DNA from: JAQBGV01 sp032128395
GTDB lineage: Bacteria; Planctomycetota; UBA8108; UBA1146
Length of the DNA: 64,000 bases
Reading direction: 5' to 3'
Assembly: GCA_032128395.1 (NCBI GenBank)
Contig: JAQBGV010000237.1
Coordinates: 1 to 64,000, forward strand
In this document: one piece after another, positions 43,144-51,196 of the stretch
How the letters are laid out: every line of letters begins with the position of its first letter
How positions within the stretch are numbered: position 1 is the first letter of the stretch
Notes under the pieces: model-generated
What the model was told of the DNA's origin: nothing
Seen by the model: only the letters and a program-made list of their open reading frames with translations
Database searches by the model: none
Program-made: the position numbers and the translations under genes

Positions 43144-44850
43144 ATGGACGGGAAGAAGTGGCAGGACCGATGGATCGGTCCGGTCCGGGAGACGCTCGAG
43201 AAACTGAGCCCGGCACAACGGCTCAGCCTCGGCGTTCTCGGTGCTTCCCTGTTGGTCGGTCTCGGAACCCTCGCCCTCGGCGGGAGCTCCGGGAAGGAGA
43301 TGGCCTTGGTCAGCATCGCCGATGTCGCGGAGGCGCAAGAGTTCGCGAGCTGGCTCGAGAAGGAACGGATCGATGCCGAGGTCACCCCCAACGGGGTCGC
43401 CGTAGCTCAGTCCGACCTCCCGTACGTTCGGTTCCAGAGCCGCATGCTCCATGCGCAAGGCAACCGCCCCGACTTCTTCAAGTACATCGATGAGGACGAG
43501 TCGGTCACCACTTCGAACCGCGCGCGCAGCGACCGCTGGAGCGTCGGCAACAAGCGACAGCTCGAAGACGACCTCCGTCGAAGCGACGGAATCCGCGACG
43601 CGAGGGTCACTTTCACGCCGGACCGGAGGCGCACGGCGCTGCTGCGGCGTGATCTCGGGGGTGGGGCCGCGATCCATCTCGAGATCGACGAGAACGTCTA
43701 CGCCGAAGGGCGGCTCCCGGGATCGGTCGCCCGCGTCGTGGGTCAGCACGTTGCGGCGGCCCTCGGTCTGAACCTGGAGCGTATCTCGGTGATGGACAAT
43801 CGTGGGAACGGCTACGACCTCTCCGCGAAGGCCGTGATGGCCGGCGGGGACGATGACCCCGTGGCCCGGATCCGCGCGAACATCAGCGACCTCGTCGAGA
43901 ACAGCTTCCCGATCGGAACCTTCGCGGTGGTGGTCGACGTCAAACGCAACCTGCGGCCGAGCGCCATCGTCGAGGAGTCGGTGGACCCGGACAACAAGGT
44001 CAACATGACCAAGCGGAAAGTCACCGAGACCTCGAAGAACCTCGGGAGCGTGGGCGCCCCGGGGCTGAAGCCGAACGTGGCGCGTTTGGGAGAGGGTGAT
44101 GCGAGACCCGCGAGCGCGTCCGACAGCTACGAACGTACCGAGACCGACTTCGACAACGCGTGGGGACGCCGGGAAGTCCGTACCGATGTCCCGGCCGGCG
44201 AGCTGGAGGGGGTGACGATCTCCCTCGAGATCGACATGGCGACCGCGGTCGGAATCCTCGAGGAGACCCAGCGCCTCTTGAAGAACCCCGACTGGAGCGC
44301 GAAGGGCGAAGAGCTCGACGCCGCGCTGAAAGTTTTCCAAGAGGAGTGGCGGCTCAAGCTCGAGCAGCACTCCAGCCTAGAACCCAACCGGGTCAAGGCA
44401 CAGGTCGACTTCAGCGTGCGCCCCCGTGCCGCGGAGACTGCGTCGATAGGGAGCGACGGACGAGGGATGCTCGCCTGGCTCGGGGAACACGCCGGGAGTT
44501 TGGTCCTGGTCGTCCTCTCGCTCGCCGGCGGAGCGTTCCTGGTGCGCGCCGCCCGCAGCGGGATCACCGACGTCGGGGATCTCCCCGACCCGGTCGCCGA
44601 GCTCGAACAGTTCCTCGCGCGTCGCGAGGAGCGGATCGCCGCGCAGGCGGCAAAGCGGCAGGAGGTCGAGCTGGAGCGTTCGACCCGCGAGACTTGGAAC
44701 GTCGAAGCGGGGGATCAAGGAACGATCGATCTTCTCGAGGATGTGATCCGCTACGCACAGGAGCAGCCTCAGGTCGCCGCCTCGGTGGTGAAGCAGTGGC
44801 TCCGTGAGCCGTCGGGGCGGTCCCCTGAGAAGGGGGGGAGCACCTCGTGA
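43144..44850 (+). CDS. fliF: Flagellar MS-ring protein FliF
   Basis: 568 residues, standard for FliF. An N-terminal membrane segment (RLSLGVLGASLLVGLGTLALGG, shown in two blocks of the same helix) is followed by ring-building motifs (a YscJ/FliF-type domain; LEDDLRRSDGIRDARVTF) and a second membrane helix near residue 450 (GSLVLVVLSLAGGAFLV) with a cytoplasmic tail that binds FliG. It forms the inner-membrane ring on which the motor and export gate assemble. GAGGGG precedes ATG 43144. The last base overlaps fliG. Confidence 0.95.
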   Translation: MDGKKWQDRWIGPVRETLEKLSPAQRLSLGVLGASLLVGLGTLALGGSSGKEMALVSIADVAEAQEFASWLEKERIDAEVTPNGVAVAQSDLPYVRFQSRMLHAQGNRPDFFKYIDEDESVTTSNRARSDRWSVGNKRQLEDDLRRSDGIRDARVTFTPDRRRTALLRRDLGGGAAIHLEIDENVYAEGRLPGSVARVVGQHVAAALGLNLERISVMDNRGNGYDLSAKAVMAGGDDDPVARIRANISDLVENSFPIGTFAVVVDVKRNLRPSAIVEESVDPDNKVNMTKRKVTETSKNLGSVGAPGLKPNVARLGEGDARPASASDSYERTETDFDNAWGRREVRTDVPAGELEGVTISLEIDMATAVGILEETQRLLKNPDWSAKGEELDAALKVFQEEWRLKLEQHSSLEPNRVKAQVDFSVRPRAAETASIGSDGRGMLAWLGEHAGSLVLVVLSLAGGAFLVRAARSGITDVGDLPDPVAELEQFLARREERIAAQAAKRQEVELERSTRETWNVEAGDQGTIDLLEDVIRYAQEQPQVAASVVKQWLREPSGRSPEKGGSTS

Positions 44851-45890
44851 AGCGCCACTCGGCTGGGACGAAGACGACCTCGGAGGCCCCGGTGCGGTCC
44901 GGGATGCGCCGTGCCGCAATCCTCTTGGTCGCGCTCGATCCGGAAACAGGGGGAAAAGTCTTCCAGGCGCTCCCCGAGGACGAGATGGAGCGGGTCTCGC
45001 AGGAGATCGCGGCCCTCGGCGTCGTCGAGAAGGAGGAGATGTTCAGCGTCCTCGAGGAGTTCAAGGACTCCGCGATGTTGCAACAGATGCTGCGCGAGGG
45101 GGGATACGACAGCGCGATCGAGTTGATCAAGAACTCTCTCCCCGCGGAGAAGGCTTCCCGCCTGGTGAGGCTCCTCGAAGCGCAACGGCAGTCGATGCCA
45201 TTCCACTTCCTCGAGAATACCGAGGCAGAGGTGATGGCGACCTTCCTCCAGGAGGAGCACCCCCAGACGATCGCACTGGTGCTCTCGTACATGAACCCGA
45301 CGAAGGCCGCCGAGGTCCTGACCAGTCTTCCCTCCGATCGCCAGGTCGACATCGTCCGGCGCATCGCGATCCTCGGCCACACCAGCCCCGAAGCGGTCAA
45401 GCGGGTCGAAGCGGGCCTCCGCAAGCATCTCGCCTCGCTCGCCTTCGAGGAGACCCAGGAGGTCGGGGGAGTGAAGACCGTCTCCGAGATCCTCAACGTT
45501 CTCGACCGATCCACCGAGCGCGCGATCCTCGAGACGATCGAGGAGGAGAACGTGGAGCTCGCGGAGGAGATCAAGAAGCTGATGTTCGTCTTCGAGGACC
45601 TGATCCTCGTCGACGACCGAGGGATGCAGAGCGTGCTCAAGGAGGTCGACAACAAGTCGCTCGCCCTCGCCCTGAAGCTCGCGAGCGAGGAGCTCAAGGA
45701 CAAGATCTTCAGGAACATGTCGAAGCGGGCCTCCGAGATGGTCCAGGAGGAGATCCAGTACATGGGTCCGGTCCGCATCTCCGACGTCGAGGGGGCCCAG
45801 ACCCAGATCGTCGAGATCGTCCGGCGGCTCGAGGAGTCGGGGGACGTGGTGATCCAGGGACGGGGGGGGGAGAGCAACCTTGTCGTCTGA
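44847..45890 (+). CDS. fliG: Flagellar motor switch protein FliG
   Basis: 347 residues. It has the FliG N-terminal, middle and C-terminal domains: MRRAAILLVALDPETGGKVF, EEHPQTIALVLSYMNP and the C-terminal charged helix KEVDNKSLALALKLASEELK with the torque-generating charged residues. It sits on the FliF ring and contacts the stator. GTG 44847 overlaps the fliF stop. Confidence 0.96.
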   Translation: MKRHSAGTKTTSEAPVRSGMRRAAILLVALDPETGGKVFQALPEDEMERVSQEIAALGVVEKEEMFSVLEEFKDSAMLQQMLREGGYDSAIELIKNSLPAEKASRLVRLLEAQRQSMPFHFLENTEAEVMATFLQEEHPQTIALVLSYMNPTKAAEVLTSLPSDRQVDIVRRIAILGHTSPEAVKRVEAGLRKHLASLAFEETQEVGGVKTVSEILNVLDRSTERAILETIEEENVELAEEIKKLMFVFEDLILVDDRGMQSVLKEVDNKSLALALKLASEELKDKIFRNMSKRASEMVQEEIQYMGPVRISDVEGAQTQIVEIVRRLEESGDVVIQGRGGESNLVV

Positions 45891-46788
45891 CTCCCCCCGC
45901 TCGAACGAGACGCTCCACCCTCTTTCCCGCAGCCTCGGGGGCGACGCTGCCGGTCGCGTGATCCGCCCGGGCGCGGGGGGTGCTCTCCTCGATCGTCGCT
46001 TCCGACTCGAGGACATCTCCGCCCTCACCGAAGCGCTCGTCAACGCGAGCAGGGGACGAATCGAACGGCTGCGCGGAGCGGCCCACCAGGTCGAGGAGAC
46101 CCTGCGCAATCAGGCAGAGGAGAGCCGAGCTCGGATCTCTGCGGTGATCGCAGCGGCGGAGCAGCAGATCGAAGATCGCGTTCGGGATACCACTCGGCGG
46201 TCGGGGGAAGCGATCGAGAAGTCCTACCGCGAGGGTCTCGAGCAGGGCGAGCGCGAGGGGTTCGCAAAGGGATACGGGGAGGGACTGGAGAAAGGGCTTC
46301 GTGAGGGGCGCGGGCGCGCGCACGAGGAGACTCGCATCGCGCTCGAGGAGCGGACCGCCACCTTGGTCCCAGCCCTCGAGAGCTTGATCGAGGAATTCGG
46401 GCGCGAACAGCGGGAGCTGCGTGACAGCGCACGTCAAGATCTGCTCGAGCTCGCCCTGGAGATCGCGCGGAGGATCGTTCGCCGTGAGGTGGAGATCCCG
46501 CCCGCCGTGGTGGTCGACACGATGCACGCTGCGATCGATCGGATCGATGCACGCCGGGGACTCGTCGTCGAGATCCATCCCGACGACCGGGGCGCGGCAG
46601 AGGAGTTCCTCTCGCGAGTGTTCGGACACCTCGAGGCGGCGGAGTCGGTGACCATCGTCGAGCACCCCGAGCGATCCCGCGGCGGCTGTCGCGTCCGCAC
46701 CGAGTGTGGAAGCATCGACGAGACGATCGAGACGCAATTCGAGTTGATCGAGGAGCGGCTCCGCGGCCGGGAGGGGGTGCAGCGATGA
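45880..46788 (+). CDS. fliH: Flagellar export ATPase regulator FliH
   Basis: 302 residues. A long Glu/Arg-rich coiled coil with glycine-rich repeats typical of FliH (YREGLEQGEREGFAKGYGEG) is followed by a V-type-ATPase-E-like C terminus (LLELALEIARRIVRREVEI). It regulates the FliI ATPase and carries it to the export gate. The TTG start overlaps the fliG stop; its own stop overlaps fliI (ATGA). Confidence 0.85.
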   Translation: MSSDSPRSNETLHPLSRSLGGDAAGRVIRPGAGGALLDRRFRLEDISALTEALVNASRGRIERLRGAAHQVEETLRNQAEESRARISAVIAAAEQQIEDRVRDTTRRSGEAIEKSYREGLEQGEREGFAKGYGEGLEKGLREGRGRAHEETRIALEERTATLVPALESLIEEFGREQRELRDSARQDLLELALEIARRIVRREVEIPPAVVVDTMHAAIDRIDARRGLVVEIHPDDRGAAEEFLSRVFGHLEAAESVTIVEHPERSRGGCRVRTECGSIDETIETQFELIEERLRGREGVQR

Positions 46789-48140
46789 GCACCTTCCGGC
46801 GCGCGATCGATCTCCTCGGGGACCGGGCCCCGGTCCGGGTGACCGGTCGGGTGCGCCGCGTCGTCGGGCTCGTCGCCGAGGCAGAAGGATTGCCCCTCCC
46901 CGTCGGGGGAGCGTGTCGCATCCGCTGTCGTCAGGAATCGGGACGTGAGCTCGAGGCGGAAGTGGTCGGCTTCCGCGACGGAAGGACTCTCTTGGTCCCC
47001 TACGGTCGCCTCGATGGGGTCGCGCCGGGGGACGCGGTGATCTACGAGGGAGCGCGGTTCGACGTCCCGGTCTCCGAGGCTCTTCTCGGACGGGTGATCG
47101 ACGGTCGCGGGAACCCGATCGACAAGCTTGGACCGATTCGACCCGAAGCTCGGGTCTCCGCGGATGGCGAGCCGGTGCCGCCGCTCTCTCGCCGGCGGAT
47201 CGATCAACCGTTCGGAACGGGAGTGCGGGCGATCGATACCCTTCTCGCTTGCGGCCGGGGGCAGAGGATGGGGATCTTCTCGGGGAGCGGGGTCGGCAAG
47301 TCGACTCTGCTCGGCATGCTCGCCCGAGGCTGCGATGCTCCGATCAGCGTCGTCGCGCTCGTCGGCGAGCGGGGACGTGAAGTGCGCGAATTCATCGAGC
47401 GCGACCTCGGCCCGGAAGGCCTTGCTCGCTCGATCGTGGTGGTTGCGACGAGCGACGATCCACCGGTCCTGCGTCTGCGCGCGGCGCGGACCGCGACCGC
47501 GATCTCGGAGTGGTTCCGCGACCGTGGCCAGGACGTGCTCCTTCTGCTCGACTCCCTGACCCGCGTCGCGCTCGCCCAACGCGAGGTCGGACTCTCCGCG
47601 AACGAGCCCCCGACCACACGCGGATTCCCACCATCGGTCTTTTCGCTGCTCCCGCGACTCCTCGAGCGGACCGGCGCGGCGGAACACGCGTCGATCACCA
47701 GTTTCTACACCGTCCTCGTCGAAGGGGACGACCTGCACGACCCGATCGCCGACGCCGTGCGCGGGATCCTCGACGGTCACATCTGGTTGTCGCGCGCTCT
47801 CGCCTCCCGGGGGCACTTCCCCGCGATCGACATCCTCGAGAGCGTCAGCCGGGTGATGCCGGCGGTGGTCGACGAGCTGCACCTCGCCGCGGCCGCGGAG
47901 GCGAAGGAACACCTGGCGAGAGCCAAGGAGGTCGAGGACTTGGTGCAACTCGGCGCGTACGTTCGCGGGCAGGACACCCGAACGGACACGGCACTCGACC
48001 GAATGCCACGACTCGAAAAGCTATTGCGGCAGCGCTCGGACGAACCCTGTCCGAGGGAGACCGCGGTCGGCGAGTTGCTCCTCATCGACGCGAAGTCGTC
48101 CGCTCCGCCGCCGCGAACCAAGGAGGGGAGTCTCGGATGA
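46785..48140 (+). CDS. fliI: Flagellum-specific ATPase FliI
   Basis: 451 residues. F1-beta-like ATPase with Walker A GSGVGKST, Walker B (LLLLDSLTRVALAQREV) and the type III-export-specific pattern GRVIDGRGNPID. It powers unfolding and loading of flagellar substrates. ATG 46785 gives an ATGA overlap with fliH, and its stop overlaps fliJ. Confidence 0.96.
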   Translation: MSTFRRAIDLLGDRAPVRVTGRVRRVVGLVAEAEGLPLPVGGACRIRCRQESGRELEAEVVGFRDGRTLLVPYGRLDGVAPGDAVIYEGARFDVPVSEALLGRVIDGRGNPIDKLGPIRPEARVSADGEPVPPLSRRRIDQPFGTGVRAIDTLLACGRGQRMGIFSGSGVGKSTLLGMLARGCDAPISVVALVGERGREVREFIERDLGPEGLARSIVVVATSDDPPVLRLRAARTATAISEWFRDRGQDVLLLLDSLTRVALAQREVGLSANEPPTTRGFPPSVFSLLPRLLERTGAAEHASITSFYTVLVEGDDLHDPIADAVRGILDGHIWLSRALASRGHFPAIDILESVSRVMPAVVDELHLAAAAEAKEHLARAKEVEDLVQLGAYVRGQDTRTDTALDRMPRLEKLLRQRSDEPCPRETAVGELLLIDAKSSAPPPRTKEGSLG

Positions 48141-48589
48141 AGCGATTCCGGTTCCGTCTCGAAGGCCTACTGCGACTGCGCAGGGTCGAGGAGAAGCGCT
48201 GCCTCAGCAGCCTCCGGGCCCGCCAGGTCGAGGTGGCGGACGCGCAGGAGCGTCAGCGAGAGTTGAATTCGGATCGCGGCCGCACGATCGAGTCCCTTCG
48301 TCGGCTCGGACAGGGTCGTCTGGAGATGGAGGAGGTCCTCCGGCACCGGCGCTACTTGATCTCACTCGAGAACCGGACTCGGGAGGTCCACGCAGAAGTG
48401 ATTCGGCGACAGTCGGCCCTAATCGAGGCGCAACGCGTCACCGCACGCGCAGTTCGTGAACGGCAGCTGGTCGAACGCCTGCGCGAGCGTCGTCGAGACG
48501 ATCACGAACTCGGAGTCCGACGCCAAGAGGTGCGAGACCTCGATGAGATCGGGAGCGGCGCCGCCGGCCGTCGGGAGGCGATCGGATGA
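48137..48589 (+). CDS. fliJ: Flagellar export chaperone FliJ
   Basis: 150 residues, an uninterrupted Arg/Glu-rich coiled coil starting MKRFRFRLEGLLRLRRVEEK, the FliJ pattern. It acts as the central stalk of the FliI ring and a substrate-escort recycler. Assignment rests on position and composition. Both ends overlap neighbouring genes by ATGA. Confidence 0.85.
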   Translation: MKRFRFRLEGLLRLRRVEEKRCLSSLRARQVEVADAQERQRELNSDRGRTIESLRRLGQGRLEMEEVLRHRRYLISLENRTREVHAEVIRRQSALIEAQRVTARAVRERQLVERLRERRRDDHELGVRRQEVRDLDEIGSGAAGRREAIG

Positions 48590-49302
48590 AAAAGCTCCTG
48601 CGTCTGACGACGATCGGTTGGTGCGCACTCTGTGGGCTCGCCGTGCCGCCCCTGGTGCTCGCCGTCGTCATCGCGCAGGCGATGGGGGTCCTCGACCTCC
48701 ATCCGATCGTCGACAAGATCCAGGGGAACGCACTCGAGGGGGACGCGGAGGCCGGAGTCACCCACGCGATGGCGGGGATCCCCGCGGGCGACTTCGCGAC
48801 TCCGATCGATGCGTTCGCCTGGCGCCGGCGTCTGTTGGAGCTCGGAACCGAAGTCGACGCCGATTCCGATCGTCTGGCCACCATCGGGGTCGAACTCGAG
48901 GCACGGGACGCGGCGCAGATGCAGGTCGCGGAGTCGCTCGCGGCCCTCCTCGGGGACCTCCTCGGGGCCGCGGTCTCCGCCGCGGAGCTCCTCGAGAACC
49001 CGGGTGAGTGGCGCCGACGCGTCGCAGCTCGGCGGGACACGGAGGCGCTTCGTCCCCGCCTCCTGAAGCTGATCCAGAACGTCGACAACGAGGCGCTCGC
49101 CTCGATTTTCGTCACTCCCGTAGCGTCGAACGGACTCGACGAGGACACGGTGACCCGACTCATGGAAGAGCTTCCACCCGCGCGCGCGGGGGAAGTGATC
49201 ACCGAACTCGGCCGCAGGGACCCGGCCCTCGCTGCGCGCATCATCGCGCGTCTCGAGCGGTCCACGGCCCCTCTCGACAGCGAGGATGAACCCCCGCGAT
49301 GA
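48586..49302 (+). CDS. MotE-like flagellar protein
   Basis: 238 residues. One N-terminal membrane segment (IGWCALCGLAVPPLVLAVVIA), then a helical part and an MgtE-N-like C-terminal repeat (LLKLIQNVDNEALASIF, LMEELPPARAGEVITELG). This matches MotE, a chaperone or stabiliser of the MotC/stator system in other phyla, which often lies between fliJ and fliK. The function is inferred from the domain and place. Confidence 0.65.
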   Translation: MKKLLRLTTIGWCALCGLAVPPLVLAVVIAQAMGVLDLHPIVDKIQGNALEGDAEAGVTHAMAGIPAGDFATPIDAFAWRRRLLELGTEVDADSDRLATIGVELEARDAAQMQVAESLAALLGDLLGAAVSAAELLENPGEWRRRVAARRDTEALRPRLLKLIQNVDNEALASIFVTPVASNGLDEDTVTRLMEELPPARAGEVITELGRRDPALAARIIARLERSTAPLDSEDEPPR

Positions 49303-50651
49303 AGGTCACCACCGTTCCGAGTCCGATCGACACCATTCTCGGTTCCCATTCTGCGTCCCCAGGGCGCAGGGGTGGATTCGAGACCAGCTTTCCCGAGACC
49401 CTGCGCGGTGTTCGCGCCGAACGGGAGGAGCCGCAGCGCGGCTCTGGGGAGGAGGCACGCCCCGTCAAGTCTTCGCGCGACGGGGACGAGGCTGAAAGCG
49501 TCCGGGAGTCGGCAGCTGGGCAGGAAGATGCGGCGACGCAGTCGGCCGAGGACTCGCCGATCGACGGCGTGTCCGAGACGACCGACGTCGACCCGGTGCC
49601 GGCGATCGTGATCATGGCTTCCGCGAAATCGACGGACGGATCGGCCGCGACCCAGGTCGTCACTTCTCCCGCCGTCGTCGAGGCTTCACCGACGAGCACG
49701 GCGGACGCTCCCGTACCAGCCGGTACGGAGTCCGCAGCGACCGGCGCTGCTCCGTCGGACGGTACGGTCGCCACGAAAGCACCGTCCACGGGAGCTGTGG
49801 ACGAGGCAGCAGTACAGCGCGAATCGATCGGCGGTGCCGCTCGCGCGGGCCCGCAGGTGGTCGAAGGGGAAACGACCGCCGTCGGTGCCCGCGGGGCGAC
49901 ACCACCGACCGAAACGCCCACGCCGCCACTGGTTCAGCCCGAATCGCGACCCGCGGGAGCCACCAAGGCTCCGGGAGAGGGATGGTTCCACGCCTCGGAG
50001 CGGGCTCAGGCGGTCGCGGGGGATCGCGCGGCTTTCCACCTTCTCGAAGGCACCGGTAGTCCGGACGAGAATCGCGCCGTATCGCCGGTGGTTTCGGTCG
50101 GAGCGCCCCCGGGGCGGCCCACGGTGAGTTCCGGATCGGAGTCGGCCCCGGAGACGATCGCACCGCCCGTCGGTGGGACTGCGGTGCGCGTCGAGGGGAG
50201 CTCTCCCTCGACGGTCACCGCTGCGGAAGTCGTCCCAGCGGACGGCGAGCCGGCCGCCCTCGCGCGGCGGATCTACCGTCTTGTTCGGCGGGCTGTCGCT
50301 CGTGGCGACCACGAGCTGCGCGTCCGTCTCGATCCACCGCGCCTCGGTCGAGTCGACGTCGACCTGTCGGTCGAGCGGGACCGGATCGGGATCCGATTCA
50401 CCGTAGACACAGCAGAAGTGCGGGATGCGCTGCGGAGCCATCTGGCCGAGCTGCACGATTCGCTCGGCGAACACGGCTTCAGCGCGGGTTCGGTCGAGAT
50501 CGACCTGCGTCAGGACGGGGCCGATACCGGCGGGCACAGGGATGGACGCCGCTCCGGGACAGCGGTCGACGTCGCGGGAGAGGGTGCTGAGCCGGATCTT
50601 GCCGAGATTCGGCTGTGGCACCTCGGCCGAGCAGTCGATCTACGAGGATAA
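49299..50651 (+). CDS. fliK: Flagellar hook-length control protein FliK
   Basis: 450 residues. The first 300 residues are Ala/Glu/Pro/Thr-rich and disordered, as in the FliK ruler region; residues about 310-420 hold the FliK C-terminal domain (HELRVRLDPPRLGRVDVDLSV, VRDALRSHLAELHDSLGEHG in shortened form). It measures hook length and switches export specificity. Low sequence conservation of the ruler is normal. It overlaps the preceding gene by ATGA. Confidence 0.85.
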   Translation: MKVTTVPSPIDTILGSHSASPGRRGGFETSFPETLRGVRAEREEPQRGSGEEARPVKSSRDGDEAESVRESAAGQEDAATQSAEDSPIDGVSETTDVDPVPAIVIMASAKSTDGSAATQVVTSPAVVEASPTSTADAPVPAGTESAATGAAPSDGTVATKAPSTGAVDEAAVQRESIGGAARAGPQVVEGETTAVGARGATPPTETPTPPLVQPESRPAGATKAPGEGWFHASERAQAVAGDRAAFHLLEGTGSPDENRAVSPVVSVGAPPGRPTVSSGSESAPETIAPPVGGTAVRVEGSSPSTVTAAEVVPADGEPAALARRIYRLVRRAVARGDHELRVRLDPPRLGRVDVDLSVERDRIGIRFTVDTAEVRDALRSHLAELHDSLGEHGFSAGSVEIDLRQDGADTGGHRDGRRSGTAVDVAGEGAEPDLAEIRLWHLGRAVDLRG

Positions 50652-50660
50652 GGAGATGCC

Positions 50661-51095
50661 ATGCCAAGTGTGCAAGGACTGAGCGGGCTCATCCCGCCGC
50701 CAACTTCGACTGGAAGCGGAGCGGGGATCCTCGATCAGGCGGACTTCCTCGAGATCATGATCGCCGAGATCGCGAACCAGGACCCGTTCGAGCCGCTCGA
50801 CAACCGAGAGTTCCTCGGGCAGCTGACCCAGATGCAGACCCTGCAAGCGACGACCGCGCTGACCGAAGGGCTCGAGGCGATCGTACTCGGACAGCAGATC
50901 TCTTCGGCGGGTGGGTTGATCGGGCGTGCGGTCCGCGGGGTCGCCCCGAACGGGCTCGAGGTCGTGGGGACCGTCGATCGAGTGGTCGTCCAAGGGGGAG
51001 GCGTTCTCCTCGGAGTAGGCGAGCTGACTCTTCCCCTCGAGAGAGTGACCGAAGTGACGGAGAGCCCGACGACCGAGGATCCGGTCGCGGAGTGA
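50661..51095 (+). CDS. flgD: Flagellar hook-cap assembly protein FlgD
   Basis: 144 residues, near the short end for FlgD. The signature DFLEIMIAEIANQDPFEPLDNREFLGQL is present across residues about 28-55 and the C terminus has small beta strands (VDRVVVQGGGVLLGV). It caps the growing hook. AAGGAG precedes ATG 50661. Confidence 0.9.
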   Translation: MPSVQGLSGLIPPPTSTGSGAGILDQADFLEIMIAEIANQDPFEPLDNREFLGQLTQMQTLQATTALTEGLEAIVLGQQISSAGGLIGRAVRGVAPNGLEVVGTVDRVVVQGGGVLLGVGELTLPLERVTEVTESPTTEDPVAE

Positions 51096-51196
51096 CCAAT
51101 AGCCCCTTCGGGGGTGCGCCCACGGCCAAGGACTGGCCGCGGGTAGGACGCACGGCTGCGCACGGCAACGACTGAGAAGAAGGAGTGAGGGAGAGC

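Noticed and set aside
46434..47948. Long minus-strand frame opposite fliH/fliI
   Set aside because: Antisense shadow of clearly recognised flagellar genes.
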